DNA from: Nitrospira sp. bin75
GTDB taxonomy: Bacteria; Nitrospirota; Nitrospiria; Nitrospirales; UBA8639
Assembly: GCA_002238765.1 (NCBI GenBank)
Contig: MPMZ01000011.1
Location: 1 to 62,642, forward strand
Direction: 5' to 3'
DNA length: 62,642 nucleotides
Positions 50,608 through 60,313 of this stretch are shown here, in pieces. The notes under the pieces were generated by a model, which saw only the letters and a program-made list of their open reading frames with translations, was not told where the DNA came from and did not search any database. Position 1 is the stretch's first letter. Each line of letters begins with the position of its first letter. The translations under genes were made by a program, and so were the position numbers.

Positions 50608-51726
50608 ATGTCCGACGACAAGAGAGTGAACCAGTTTGAGGGCTGGCTTGCCCAGTGGGAAGCCGTGGCGCACCGCTACGACGAGTTGACCCATCGCCTG
50701 GCGGACCCGACGGTTCTCCGCCAGCCGCCGGTGGTGATTGCCTACAACAAAGAGCGGGCTGAGATTGCAGAAGCCAGCGGGCTGTTTGCAGACTATCAGC
50801 GCCTGCTCCGGGAAATCGCCAATACGTCGCGGATGCTCGATGACCCGCAATTGGATTCGGAACTCAGGGCGATGGCCGACGATGAATTGGGGACGTTGCA
50901 AGAGCAACGCGCGCAGGTTGAGGAACGTGCGCTGCAACTCCTGCATCCTCGCAACGCCGAGGATGATAAGAATTCATTCGTCGAAATACGTGCCGGAACC
51001 GGCGGCGAAGAGGCCGGGTTGTTCGCCGGTGAGTTGTTACGCATGTATCTGCGATACGCGGAACACCATGGGTTGCGGGTGCAGATGATTGATGCCAAGG
51101 AGACGGGCATCGGCGGAATCAAGGAAGCCACTTTTCTGGTTGAGGGCAAAGGGGCGTACGGCGCCTTCCAGTACGAGAGCGGGGTGCACCGTGTCCAGCG
51201 AGTCCCGAGTACGGAGGCGAGCGGGCGCATTCACACGTCCACGGCGACCGTGGCGGTCATGCCCGAGGTCGAAGACGTGGAGATCCATCTGGACCCGAGA
51301 GATCTTCGCATCGATACGTTTTGTTCCTCCGGCGCCGGGGGCCAGAGCGTCAACACCACCTACTCGGCCGTGCGCATTACCCATATTCCCACCGGCTTGG
51401 TGGTCACGTGTCAGGATGAACGGTCGCAACTCAAGAATCGGGAAAAAGCCATGAGGACCCTGCGAACCCGCATCGGCGACGCCGAACGGGAAAAGCAGGA
51501 TGCCTCGATTGCCGAGCATCGGCGTTCTCAAGTCGGGACGGGTGAGCGAAGTGAAAAGATCCGCACCTACAATTATCCGCAAAATCGCGTCACGGATCAT
51601 CGGATAGGGCTGAGTTTGCATAAGTTGGACGCGATCCTTGACGGAGATCTCGAGGAATTGGTGAAAGCGCTAAACGATGCCCGTGAGCCGGCGGGTCGCG
51701 GGGCTGAAATCGCGTCCAACACCTGA
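50608..51726 (+). CDS. prfA: Peptide chain release factor 1
   Basis: A 372-residue class I release factor. The anticodon-like [14 protein letters not shown] contains PST in place of the PAT of E. coli RF1, and the catalytic GAGGQSVN is intact. HRVTDHRIG-like spacing and the [20 protein letters not shown] end are typical. It recognises UAA and UAG. The start is the ATG following the repeat; an earlier in-frame ATG is absent. Confidence 0.96.
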   Translation: MSDDKRVNQFEGWLAQWEAVAHRYDELTHRLADPTVLRQPPVVIAYNKERAEIAEASGLFADYQRLLREIANTSRMLDDPQLDSELRAMADDELGTLQEQRAQVEERALQLLHPRNAEDDKNSFVEIRAGTGGEEAGLFAGELLRMYLRYAEHHGLRVQMIDAKETGIGGIKEATFLVEGKGAYGAFQYESGVHRVQRVPSTEASGRIHTSTATVAVMPEVEDVEIHLDPRDLRIDTFCSSGAGGQSVNTTYSAVRITHIPTGLVVTCQDERSQLKNREKAMRTLRTRIGDAEREKQDASIAEHRRSQVGTGERSEKIRTYNYPQNRVTDHRIGLSLHKLDAILDGDLEELVKALNDAREPAGRGAEIASNT

Positions 51727-51728
51727 TC

Positions 51729-52637
51729 ATGAAGACTGAGACGACGGATCTGACGGATTCTTCTTGTCCCCCGGCCACCCTCCTGTCCGCCTATCAACGG
51801 GGTGTGGCAATCCTGCGCGCCGCCGGGGTGGCCAATTCGGACAATGAAGCGTTCTGGCTGTTGGAAGCCGGTATGGGGGAGGCGCGTCTCAGGGTGTATT
51901 CCGACCCGCAACACGAGATCGGGCCGGAAGATTGGCCACGAACCGAGTCGCTGTTTCGCCGCCGGGCGTTACACGAACCCCTGCAATATATTATCGGCAC
52001 CCAGGCTTTTCGATGCCGCGACTTTCTCGTGAACCCGCACGTGTTGATCCCACGGCCTGAAACCGAGTTGATCATCGAAGAAGTCCTGGCTTCACGCTTC
52101 TCGGCCGATCCCTGTCACATGGTGGATATGGGAACGGGGTCGGGATGCCTGGCCGTTTCCTTGGCGTTGGACTGTCCGGGGGCAACCGTCCTGGCGACGG
52201 ATTGCAGTGCTCCGGCTCTTCACGTGGCCGGGGACAACGCGCAACGTCATGGCGTGGCCGGCAGGATACGGTTTATTGAGGGCGAGTGCCTCGAACCGTT
52301 GTCCGGTCGTGCGCTTGCAGGAACGATTTCGGTCATGGTCTCGAATCCGCCCTATATTCCGTCCGATCAATGCGACCTGCTGCCACGGGAAGTCCGGGCG
52401 TTTGAACCGCTCCCTGCCCTCGATGGCGGCCCGAACGGCTTGAAGTTTTATGATCGTCTGCTGGCGGAGAGTCCGTCACTCTTGCACCCGGGCGGGATCC
52501 TGGTCATGGAAATGGGCATCAACCAAGCCGATGACGTCCGTCGAAAGGTCAGCCGCAGCAAAGCGTTCATCGTCAAATCGATCCGGCGCGATCCGGCGGG
52601 TATTGATCGCGTGATCTGCCTGGAGCGAACGTCGTAA
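51729..52637 (+). CDS. prmC: Release factor glutamine methyltransferase
   Basis: A 302-residue enzyme that methylates the GGQ glutamine of release factors. VDMGTGSGCLAVSLALDCPG is the SAM site and SNPPYIPSD is the catalytic NPPY. The N-terminal helical domain (about 1-90) with RRALHEPLQYIIGTQAFRCR is standard. It begins 2 bp after the prfA stop, matching the common prfA-prmC unit. Confidence 0.95.
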   Translation: MKTETTDLTDSSCPPATLLSAYQRGVAILRAAGVANSDNEAFWLLEAGMGEARLRVYSDPQHEIGPEDWPRTESLFRRRALHEPLQYIIGTQAFRCRDFLVNPHVLIPRPETELIIEEVLASRFSADPCHMVDMGTGSGCLAVSLALDCPGATVLATDCSAPALHVAGDNAQRHGVAGRIRFIEGECLEPLSGRALAGTISVMVSNPPYIPSDQCDLLPREVRAFEPLPALDGGPNGLKFYDRLLAESPSLLHPGGILVMEMGINQADDVRRKVSRSKAFIVKSIRRDPAGIDRVICLERTS

Positions 52638-52639
52638 CC

Positions 52640-53902
52640 ATGGACAGTCTGGTCATCACGGGCGGGCAACGCCTCAATGGACGTGTCAGGATCGGCGGCG
52701 CCAAAAATGCGGCGCTCCCCATCTTGGCGGCGACCCTGCTAGGGGGAGGAGAGTGTACGATATCCAACCTGCCCCAGGTGCGAGACGTCGCCACCATGTT
52801 GATGCTGCTCAGCTTACTCGGTGTCTCCGTCAAGCAGGAGGAGGGGCGGGTGGTGATCGACGCGACCCGTGTCCACTCTCTCGAGGCTCCCTATGATCTG
52901 GTCAAAACCATGAGGGCCTCCATCCTGGTGTTGGGTCCGTTGTTGACCCGATTCGGGGAAGCCGTCGTTTCCCTCCCGGGGGGATGCGCCATCGGCCCCA
53001 GACCGGTCGACCTGCATTTGGAGGGACTGCGAAAGTTGGGGGCTACGGTCTCCGTCGATTACGGCTATATCCGGGCGCGCGCCGCGAAGTTGGAAGGCCG
53101 GCGTATTGATTTCGAAATTCCGACCGTCACCGGAACCGAAAATTTGATGATGGCCGCCTGTCTCGCGAAAGGCACGACGGTGATCAACAATGCCGCGATG
53201 GAGCCAGAAATTGTCGATTTGGCCGATTTCCTGATCAAACGTGGCGCCAGAATTTCAGGGGCGGGATCCGGGCGTCTCGTCGTCGAAGGGGTCCCGGCGT
53301 TGCATGGCGCGGAGCACGAGGTGATTCCCGACCGGATCGAAGCCGGTACGTATTTGATGGCCGGTGCGATGACGGGGGGGCGGGTCGAAGTGGACCGGTG
53401 CGTGCCCGAACACCTGGACGTCGTGATTTCCAAACTCAGGCAATGCGGCGCGGAGCTGTCGGAGGAAGCACGGTCGATTGCCATCGAGGCCGAACCCCGG
53501 TTACGGGCCCAGGACGTGCAAACGTTTCCCTATCCGGGATTTCCCACAGACCTGCAAGCGCAAATGATGGCGTTGCTGTGTCTGGCGGAAGGGACGAGCG
53601 TGATGACCGAATCGGTGTTTGCCGGGAGGTTCTTGCACGTTCCGGAATTGCGACGCATGGGTGCGGCGATTACGGTTGATGGACACCGTGCCGTTGTGAA
53701 AGGATTAGGCCGGTTGACGGGCGCGCCGGTCATGGCATCGGATTTGCGTGCCAGTGCCGCGCTGTTGTTGGCCGGGTTGGCTGCCGAGGGTGAAACGCGG
53801 ATTTCCAGGATTTATCACTTGGAACGGGGATACGAGCGCATCGAAGACAAACTGCAAGGCTTGGGCGCGTCGGTTCGACGAGAGGGCTCCGGTCATGAGT
53901 GA
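52640..53902 (+). CDS. murA: UDP-N-acetylglucosamine 1-carboxyvinyltransferase
   Basis: A 420-residue enzyme of the first committed step of peptidoglycan synthesis. KNAALPILAATLLGGGECTI and the catalytic loop PGGCAIGPRPVDLHLEGLRK with the active Cys are clear, as are GRFLHVPELRRMGA and DLRASAALLLAGLAAEGETR. It begins 2 bp after prmC and its end overlaps hisG by 8 bp. Confidence 0.97.
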   Translation: MDSLVITGGQRLNGRVRIGGAKNAALPILAATLLGGGECTISNLPQVRDVATMLMLLSLLGVSVKQEEGRVVIDATRVHSLEAPYDLVKTMRASILVLGPLLTRFGEAVVSLPGGCAIGPRPVDLHLEGLRKLGATVSVDYGYIRARAAKLEGRRIDFEIPTVTGTENLMMAACLAKGTTVINNAAMEPEIVDLADFLIKRGARISGAGSGRLVVEGVPALHGAEHEVIPDRIEAGTYLMAGAMTGGRVEVDRCVPEHLDVVISKLRQCGAELSEEARSIAIEAEPRLRAQDVQTFPYPGFPTDLQAQMMALLCLAEGTSVMTESVFAGRFLHVPELRRMGAAITVDGHRAVVKGLGRLTGAPVMASDLRASAALLLAGLAAEGETRISRIYHLERGYERIEDKLQGLGASVRREGSGHE

Positions 53903-54545
53903 GATGGTGACCGTCGCCCTGTCGAAAGGGAAACTCCTGGATCCGACGCTGGCCCTGTTTCAGCAAGCGGGCTATCTTGGCCCGGAATTGTCGTCCGACG
54001 ATCGCAAACTGGCGTTCGACGTGCCGCAGTCCGGGCTGTCTTTTTTGGTTGTCCGCCCCACTGACGTGCCCACGTACGTGGAGTATGGAGCGGCCGACGT
54101 GGGAGTGGCGGGGAAAGATTTGTTATTGGAGCAGCAACTGGACGTCTATGAACCCTTGGATCTGCGGATCGGGTGGTGCCGGATCTCCGTCGCGGCCCTG
54201 GCGGGACTTGATGAGCGCACGCGTTTATCGTCAAAACTCCGGGTCGCCACAAAATATCCCAACATCACGGAATTGCATTTTAACCGGCAGGGAATTCCGG
54301 TCGAGATCATCAAGTTGTACGGGTCGATCGAGTTGGCGCCGGTGGTGGGCTTGGCGGATCGGATCGTGGATCTGGTCTCGAGCGGGGAAACGCTGAAAGC
54401 CAACAACCTGCAGGAAATGGAAACAATTGCCGAATCGACGGCCCGCTTGATCGTAAATCGTGCCAGTTTGAAAATGAAGCATCAGGCCATTACCACCATG
54501 ATCAACAGGCTGCGCAAGAGTCGTCCCAAGACGGCTTGCGCCTGA
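53895..54545 (+). CDS. hisG: ATP phosphoribosyltransferase, short form
   Basis: A 216-residue HisG from the ATG at 53895 (MSEMVTVALSKGKLL); longer frames run into murA. SGLSFLVVRPTDVPTYVEYG, DVGVAGKDLLLEQ and LADRIVDLVSSGETLKANNL are the catalytic parts. It lacks the C-terminal regulatory domain of the long form, so it should need HisZ, which is not in the window. It performs the first step of histidine synthesis. Confidence 0.95.
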   Translation: MSEMVTVALSKGKLLDPTLALFQQAGYLGPELSSDDRKLAFDVPQSGLSFLVVRPTDVPTYVEYGAADVGVAGKDLLLEQQLDVYEPLDLRIGWCRISVAALAGLDERTRLSSKLRVATKYPNITELHFNRQGIPVEIIKLYGSIELAPVVGLADRIVDLVSSGETLKANNLQEMETIAESTARLIVNRASLKMKHQAITTMINRLRKSRPKTACA

Positions 54546-54552
54546 CGTCGTG

Positions 54553-55836
54553 ATGAACGTTATTTCTTCAAAAGATAAAACCTATCCCGAGGCGTTGGCC
54601 GAGGTCTGCAATCGTGCCGCCTGCCAGCACGCCAAGATCGAAGGTCGCGTGAAACGTATTCTGAAAAACGTCGAACGCAACGGCGATGCCGCGGTTTCGC
54701 GATACGTCAAAAAGTTTGACGGCCTGACCTTGTCGCCGAAAAAGTTTCGCGTGTCCTCGAAAGAAATTCAGCAGGCGTATGCCGGCGTGCAACGGGCGGA
54801 TCTGCAAGCTTTACAATTTGCCGCGAGACGCATTCGTGCGTTTCATCGCAAACAACGGGTGCCGACGTGGGTGAGTGAGGAAAAGGGTGTGAAGCTCGGG
54901 CAGTTCATCACTCCCCTGGACGTCGTGGGGTTGTACGTGCCCGGCGGGAAAGCGTTGTATCCCTCGACGGTGTTGATGAACGCCATCCCCGCCAAAGTCG
55001 CCGGGGTGCCGCGGGTCATCATGTGCAGTCCCACCACGTCCGGGTCCATCGATCCCCATTTGTTGGTCGCGGCGGATCTCGCGGGCGTCGATGAAGTGTA
55101 CCGGGTCGGAGGCGTGCAGGCGATCGGGGCGTTGGCCTACGGGACCAAGCAGATACCCCGGGCGGATAAAATCGTCGGTCCGGGCAACATGTACGTGGCC
55201 GCGGCCAAACGAGCGGTGTACGGGACCGTCGATATTGACATGATTGCCGGACCGAGCGAACTGCTGGTGATTGCGGATGAATCCGCCAACCCCGCCCATT
55301 GCGCAGCCGACCTGTTGTGTGAAGCCGAACACGATGAAGAAGCACGCGTCTATCTGGTGACGACTGCGCCGTCGTTCGCCAAGAAGGTTGCGAGGGAAAT
55401 CCGCCTTCAATTACCCAAACTGACGCGTCGACATATTGCCACGTATTCCGTCGGCCGTTATGGTAAAATTTTTGTCGTCTCGAATCTGGACGAAGCCTTT
55501 GACGTGGCCAATGCCATTGCTCCCGAACATTTGGAGGTCCTGTTGCCCAGGCCCTTCGACTACGTGAAAAAAATCAGGCATGCCGGTGCGGTGTTTATGG
55601 GGAGCTATACCCCGCCGGCCGTGGCGGATTACGTGGCCGGTCCCAATCACGTGCTGCCGACCGGGGGCTCCGCACGGTTTTTTTCGGCTTTGTCGCTCGA
55701 TGATTACGTGAAACGAACGAACGTCGTGGCGTATAACAAGGCACAACTGAAGGTCGTCACCCCCTACGTCACGCGGTTGGCCGCCATGGAGGGGTTACAA
55801 GCGCATGCCCGCTCCATAGAAAGCCGGGGGTCATGA
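54553..55836 (+). CDS. hisD: Histidinol dehydrogenase
   Basis: A 427-residue enzyme of the last two steps of histidine synthesis. [40 protein letters not shown] with [14 protein letters not shown], and [20 protein letters not shown] are its family stretches. I prefer the ATG at 54553 to the GTG three bases before. It is in the middle of the his cluster, 7 bp after hisG. Confidence 0.96.
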   Translation: MNVISSKDKTYPEALAEVCNRAACQHAKIEGRVKRILKNVERNGDAAVSRYVKKFDGLTLSPKKFRVSSKEIQQAYAGVQRADLQALQFAARRIRAFHRKQRVPTWVSEEKGVKLGQFITPLDVVGLYVPGGKALYPSTVLMNAIPAKVAGVPRVIMCSPTTSGSIDPHLLVAADLAGVDEVYRVGGVQAIGALAYGTKQIPRADKIVGPGNMYVAAAKRAVYGTVDIDMIAGPSELLVIADESANPAHCAADLLCEAEHDEEARVYLVTTAPSFAKKVAREIRLQLPKLTRRHIATYSVGRYGKIFVVSNLDEAFDVANAIAPEHLEVLLPRPFDYVKKIRHAGAVFMGSYTPPAVADYVAGPNHVLPTGGSARFFSALSLDDYVKRTNVVAYNKAQLKVVTPYVTRLAAMEGLQAHARSIESRGS

Positions 55837-56438
55837 GTCTTTCAGAAAACCCGCGATGGGCGGCAGTCGACCGGTCCACCTCCGAGACGTCCATTCGCGT
55901 GGAATTGGGCTTGGATGGGACCGGGCAACGCCGGATTGCCACGCCCGTTCCGTTCGTGGACCACATGTTGGATGCCTTCGCGCGACACGGGTTGTTCGAT
56001 CTCGTGCTTGAAGCCAAGGGTGATACCCATATTGACGATCACCACACGGTTGAGGATATCGGCATGGTGTTGGGGAGTGCCTTCAAGGAAGCACTGGGAG
56101 ACAGAGCCGGAATCCGCCGGTTTGGGTGGGCCACGGTCCCTCTCGATGAAACGTTGGCGGAAGTCGTGGTCGATCTCAGCGGGCGGCCGTTTCTGGTGTA
56201 TAACGTGACGCTGTCTCATCGGGAAGTGAAAGGGTTTGATCTCGGCCTGTTTGAAGATTTTTTCCAGGCCCTGTCGAATCAAGGCGGGTTGAATCTTCAC
56301 GTCAACGTTCGGTACGGCCGGAATCCTCACCATATGATTGAAGCCGTATTCAAGGCGTTTGCCAAAGCCATGGATCAGGCGACTCGGCAGGACGAGCGGG
56401 TGGTCGGGGTTCCTTCCACGAAAGGAGTCCTCGCCTAG
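55833..56438 (+). CDS. hisB: Imidazoleglycerol-phosphate dehydratase
   Basis: A 201-residue single-domain His[18 protein letters not shown], the metal-binding [10 protein letters not shown] and [19 protein letters not shown] are all conserved. There is no histidinol-phosphate phosphatase domain, so that step is done by another protein. It overlaps hisD by 4 bp (ATGA). Confidence 0.96.
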   Translation: MSLSENPRWAAVDRSTSETSIRVELGLDGTGQRRIATPVPFVDHMLDAFARHGLFDLVLEAKGDTHIDDHHTVEDIGMVLGSAFKEALGDRAGIRRFGWATVPLDETLAEVVVDLSGRPFLVYNVTLSHREVKGFDLGLFEDFFQALSNQGGLNLHVNVRYGRNPHHMIEAVFKAFAKAMDQATRQDERVVGVPSTKGVLA

Positions 56439-56473
56439 CGGTTCGCACGTGAAACGAATCCGGAACGCGGGGG

Positions 56474-57106
56474 ATGAAGCGAGCCATGATCGCCATTATC
56501 GATTATGAGAGAGGGAATTTGCGAAGCGTCCAAAAAGGATTTCAAACCGTCGGGCATCACGCGGTCGTGACGAGAGATCCTGCGGTCATTGATCGAGCAA
56601 CCCACGTGGTGCTTCCCGGGGTGGGGGCATTTGGCGATTGCGTGAACAATCTCCAACGGTTTGATTTGGTCGAGCCGTTGCGCCGGACGATTGCTCAAGG
56701 CAAGCCGTTTCTGGGTATTTGCGTGGGGTTCCAAGTCCTGTTTTCGGAAAGCGAGGAATTCGGCGTGCACCGGGGGCTGAATATTTTCAAGGGAAAAGTC
56801 AAACGGTTTCCTGCGGGATCGGCCCAGGCGTCGCCGTTGAAGATTCCGCATATGGGGTGGAACACGATCCAGGTCAAACAGCCGATGCCGTTATTGGAAG
56901 GAATCGATTCGGAAGCCCACGTGTATTTTGTCCATTCGTATTACGTGGAACCTGAAGAGGAGGAAGTGGTCTGCACCGAAACACGGTATGGCGTGCCTTT
57001 TGTGTCGAGTGTGACCAAAGGGAAGGTGTTTGCCTGTCAATTTCATCCGGAAAAAAGTCAGAAGGTCGGGCTTCAACTGCTCAAGAATTTCGGGGCATGG
57101 CATTGA
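56474..57106 (+). CDS. hisH: Imidazole glycerol phosphate synthase, glutaminase subunit
   Basis: A 210-residue class I glutamine amidotransferase. IIDYERGNLRSVQKGFQ, the nucleophile LGICVGFQVLF with Cys, and the His/Glu pair in FACQFHPEKSQKVG are present. It passes ammonia to HisF. The ATG at 56474 follows a short gap after hisB; the stop overlaps the lipoprotein gene by 10 bp. Confidence 0.96.
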   Translation: MKRAMIAIIDYERGNLRSVQKGFQTVGHHAVVTRDPAVIDRATHVVLPGVGAFGDCVNNLQRFDLVEPLRRTIAQGKPFLGICVGFQVLFSESEEFGVHRGLNIFKGKVKRFPAGSAQASPLKIPHMGWNTIQVKQPMPLLEGIDSEAHVYFVHSYYVEPEEEEVVCTETRYGVPFVSSVTKGKVFACQFHPEKSQKVGLQLLKNFGAWH

Positions 57107-57867
57107 GCGTCTTCAGCACCACCGGCGCGCGCCGGCGACGAACGCGTTGGCTGTCGGCGACGCTCCTCCTGCTGTGGAGTTGTGGGGGGTGCGCCCCTGA
57201 TACGGTCACTATCAAATCGCATCCGCATTTTGCAGCACGAGCCATCAACAAGGTGGCGATTGCGCCGTTTCGCGTCGTCAGAAGTGAGCGGGGGATCTCG
57301 CTCGCGTTCAGAACGCCCCCTCCGGCGGACCTTGAGCATCCTCAAATCCATCAGTCGTTGGGGAGCGTCAGCGGTTCCTCTGTTCCCGGCCGGTCTCGCG
57401 CGGTCCAGGTTTCCGTGCCGGACTCCGCGCCTGACATGATCCGGCATATGGTGTATTCCCAGTTACGGCTCAAGCCCCGGGTTCACGTCGTCCCGCCTGA
57501 CACCGTCGGACGGATCCTCGATAGTCAGGAGGGCTCCGCCCTTGCCGGTGATCGTCGGGAGACGGCTCGGCTCCTGGGACAACGGTTGGCCGTGGATGCG
57601 GTCCTCGAAGGTGTGATTCGAGTGTATCGTGAACGGGAAGGCACGAAGTTCGCCGCTGATCCCGCCGCCGTCGGGTTCGAGATCCGATTGATCGGAGCCC
57701 GGGACGGCAAGGTGTTGTGGGTGGGCGATTTTTTCGAAGAGCAGAAACCGCTGACTCATGATTTCAAGGGATTCCTGGAACGAGGGGGAACGTTTGTCAC
57801 GGCCGAGGAGTTGGCGCGGGCGGGAGTGGCCCGCGTGCTGCAAAGCTTACCGTTGGGTGCGGATTAG
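57097..57867 (+). CDS. Lipoprotein of unknown function inside the his cluster
   Basis: A 256-residue protein overlapping hisH by 10 bp. The signal sequence has a basic start (ARRRRTRWL) and ends in LLLWSCGGCAP, with two possible lipobox cysteines, so it is a lipoprotein. The mature part includes FRVVRSERGISLAFRTPPPA, then IRHMVYSQLRLKPRVHVVPP and RLAVDAVLEGVIRVYRE, AAVGFEIRLIGARDGKVLWV and GDFFEEQKPLTHDF. This alpha/beta layout resembles periplasmic lipoproteins of the CsgG/GNA1162 type, but the link is weak. Its place in a biosynthetic operon is odd. Confidence 0.7.
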   Translation: MALSVFSTTGARRRRTRWLSATLLLLWSCGGCAPDTVTIKSHPHFAARAINKVAIAPFRVVRSERGISLAFRTPPPADLEHPQIHQSLGSVSGSSVPGRSRAVQVSVPDSAPDMIRHMVYSQLRLKPRVHVVPPDTVGRILDSQEGSALAGDRRETARLLGQRLAVDAVLEGVIRVYREREGTKFAADPAAVGFEIRLIGARDGKVLWVGDFFEEQKPLTHDFKGFLERGGTFVTAEELARAGVARVLQSLPLGAD

Positions 57868-57900
57868 AACGCGTTTCCGGCCCTCCTCACTTCAAAGGAG

Positions 57901-57955
57901 ATGCCTCTTTCGAGGCATACACTCAAGACAAGCATGACCCGGGCCATGGCCCGGG
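57901..57955. promoter_or_regulatory. Hairpin and perfect palindrome upstream of hisA
   Basis: ATGCCTC-TTTC-GAGGCAT (57901-57918) is a 7-bp stem. CCCGGGCCATGGCCCGGG (57938-57955) is a perfect 18-bp palindrome, 16 bp before the hisA start. Neither has a T-run. They may be repeats, a weak attenuator or a protein-binding site; nothing decides between these. Confidence 0.5.
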
Positions 57956-57970
57956 AATGGTGTTCCGGTC

Positions 57971-58693
57971 ATGATGGTCATCCCGGCAATTGATTTAAAA
58001 GACGGGCGGTGCGTCCGCCTCCGGCAAGGCGACATGGCGCAGGAGACGACCTATTCTGACGATCCGGCGGCCATGGCCAGGCAATGGGAAGCCTTGGGTG
58101 CCCAGCGGTTGCACGTCGTCGATCTCAATGGTGCGGTGAACGGGAAACCGCAGAATATGGAGCACGTGCGTGCCATTGCCGGCGCCGTGTCCATCCCGAT
58201 CCACGTCGGCGGAGGGATACGATCGTTGGACGTCGTCAAATACTATTTTTCCCATGGCGTCAGCCGGGTGGTGTTGGGAACGGCCGCGTTGGAAAATACG
58301 GCGTTTCTCGCCGACGCCTGTGCCTGCTTCCCCGATAAAATTTTCGTCGGCGTCGACGTCAAACAGGGAAGAGTCGCCGTGCATGGCTGGACGAACGTCT
58401 CCGAGTCGACGGCCGAGCCCGTGTTGGCTTCCTTGAAGGAGTATCCGCTTGCCGGGGTTATCTTTACGGAGATCAGCCGTGACGGGATGTTGGAGGGGCC
58501 GAACGTGGCGGCCCTGCGTGACGCGGTCCGGGCTTCTCCGGTTCCTCTGATCGCTTCGGGAGGAGTCACGCGAGTGGAGGATATCCGTGCGATCAAACGG
58601 TTGGGGCAAAAGATCATCGGCGTCATTGTCGGCAAGGCCTTATACGAAGGGACGCTGGATCTTCCCGCGGCGTTGGCCGAGGCTCGTGCGTGA
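57971..58693 (+). CDS. hisA: Phosphoribosylformimino-5-aminoimidazole carboxamide ribotide isomerase
   Basis: A 240-residue TIM barrel. [40 protein letters not shown] with [10 protein letters not shown], and [16 protein letters not shown] are the two phosphate-binding half-barrel signatures. It catalyses the fourth step of histidine synthesis. hisF follows 7 bp after its stop. Confidence 0.97.
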   Translation: MMVIPAIDLKDGRCVRLRQGDMAQETTYSDDPAAMARQWEALGAQRLHVVDLNGAVNGKPQNMEHVRAIAGAVSIPIHVGGGIRSLDVVKYYFSHGVSRVVLGTAALENTAFLADACACFPDKIFVGVDVKQGRVAVHGWTNVSESTAEPVLASLKEYPLAGVIFTEISRDGMLEGPNVAALRDAVRASPVPLIASGGVTRVEDIRAIKRLGQKIIGVIVGKALYEGTLDLPAALAEARA

Positions 58694-58700
58694 AACGGAG

Positions 58701-59492
58701 ATGTTGACCAAACGTATCATTCCCTGTTTGGACGTGAAGGATGGCCGGGTGGTCAAGGGCGTCAGCTTCGTGAATCTTCGTGACGCCGGTGACCCGGTCG
58801 AGGTCGCAAAGGTCTACGATCAGGCCGGTGCGGATGAACTGTGCTTTTTGGATATCACCGCTTCTCATGAAAATCGGGAGACCCTGTTGGATATCGTGTC
58901 CCGGACGGCGGAGCAGGTGTTCATGCCGCTCACGGTCGGCGGCGGGGTCCGAACCCTCGAGAACATTCGGCAACTGCTGAATGCGGGGGCGGATAAAGTC
59001 AGCATCAACACGGCCGCGGTCGAAAACCCGGAGTTCGTGACGGCCGCCGCCCATCGATTCGGCTCCCAATGTATTGTGGTGGCGATCGATGCGAAACAGG
59101 TCCCCTCCAAGGAAGCGGGCCTCGATCGATGGGAGATGTTCACCCATGGCGGTCGTAAGCCCACGGGATTGGATGCCGTGGCATGGGCACGACACATGGA
59201 GCAGAAAGGGGCCGGTGAAATCCTGTTGACCTCGATGGATCAGGACGGCACCAAAGACGGCTATGACCTGCCGCTGACCAGGGCCGTTTCGGAAGCCGTT
59301 TCCATTCCGGTCATCGCGTCCGGTGGAGCCGGTACCGTGGCTCATCTGTGCGAGGCTTTGGGAGAAGGGAAAGCCGATGCCGTGCTCGCGGCCTCGATTT
59401 TTCATTATCAAACCTACAGCATCAGTGACGTGAAAACCTATCTCAAGGAACACGGGCTTCCCGTGCGTATCGTGAATGGCCGTGGAATCTGA
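58701..59492 (+). CDS. hisF: Imidazole glycerol phosphate synthase, cyclase subunit
   Basis: A 263-residue TIM barrel from the ATG at 58701 ([20 protein letters not shown]); a longer frame enters hisA. The family stretches [35 protein letters not shown] and [20 protein letters not shown] are present. It works with HisH. It overlaps hisIE by 17 bp. Confidence 0.97.
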   Translation: MLTKRIIPCLDVKDGRVVKGVSFVNLRDAGDPVEVAKVYDQAGADELCFLDITASHENRETLLDIVSRTAEQVFMPLTVGGGVRTLENIRQLLNAGADKVSINTAAVENPEFVTAAAHRFGSQCIVVAIDAKQVPSKEAGLDRWEMFTHGGRKPTGLDAVAWARHMEQKGAGEILLTSMDQDGTKDGYDLPLTRAVSEAVSIPVIASGGAGTVAHLCEALGEGKADAVLAASIFHYQTYSISDVKTYLKEHGLPVRIVNGRGI

Positions 59493-60180
59493 CCGGAGCG
59501 CGATCCCCAACGACCTCGGGATTCAGTTTGATGAACGCGGGCTGGTGCCTGCCGTTGTCCAGGATTGGCGTGACGGCGCAATCCTGATGTTGGCCTATAT
59601 GAACCGGGAAGCACTCGATCAGACGTTGCAAACCGGTTACGTGCACTTCTGGAGCCGATCAAGACGGAAGCTTTGGAAAAAAGGGGAAACCTCCGGCCAT
59701 TATCTGCTCTGCAAACGTGTATTTCTTGATTGTGACGGGGACGTCTTGTTAGTCAAGGCCGAACCCACGGGGCCCACGTGTCATACGAACGCCCGCACGT
59801 GTTTTTTTGCGGAAGTGACGTCCCGGGGTGTGACGACGACTCAGGTCGGTGAAGAGGCAAACGGAGGAATTTTCGATCGGCTGTATGAAATGGTCCTGCA
59901 ACGGAAAGCCCAGCCGCAAGAGCATTCGTATGTGTCCGCCTTGATGAAAGACGGGCCCGATCGTATTCTGAAAAAAGTCGTGGAGGAAGCCGGGGAAGTC
60001 GTGTTGGCCGTGAAGAAGGAGCACCGGGAAGAAGTCATCCACGAGGTGGCGGACTTGATCTTTCACTCCATCGTGGCCTTGGGCCATTGTGAAATTCCCA
60101 TGACGGCGATTCAGCAGGAACTTGGCAAACGCTTCGGTCAATCGGGTATCAGGGGGACGGGACCGGAGTCCTCCCGTTAA
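59476..60180 (+). CDS. hisIE: Bifunctional PR-AMP cyclohydrolase / PR-ATP pyrophosphatase
   Basis: A 234-residue fusion of HisI and HisE. His[40 protein letters not shown] and the metal site [20 protein letters not shown]. His[21 protein letters not shown] with [20 protein letters not shown] and [12 protein letters not shown]. It catalyses steps two and three. It is the last his gene here and dnaG follows after 133 bp. Confidence 0.96.
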   Translation: MAVESDRSAIPNDLGIQFDERGLVPAVVQDWRDGAILMLAYMNREALDQTLQTGYVHFWSRSRRKLWKKGETSGHYLLCKRVFLDCDGDVLLVKAEPTGPTCHTNARTCFFAEVTSRGVTTTQVGEEANGGIFDRLYEMVLQRKAQPQEHSYVSALMKDGPDRILKKVVEEAGEVVLAVKKEHREEVIHEVADLIFHSIVALGHCEIPMTAIQQELGKRFGQSGIRGTGPESSR

Positions 60181-60313
60181 GAAACGGCGGTCCCCGCCGG
60201 TTGACTTGTCGTCCTATCCCTGGTAAAGTATGTAAAGCATTATTTTCCAACAAGTTGCGTCCGATTAGCTCTTCCAAAACAGAGGGTACCAACAAAGGCT
60301 TCGGAGAAGAGCC

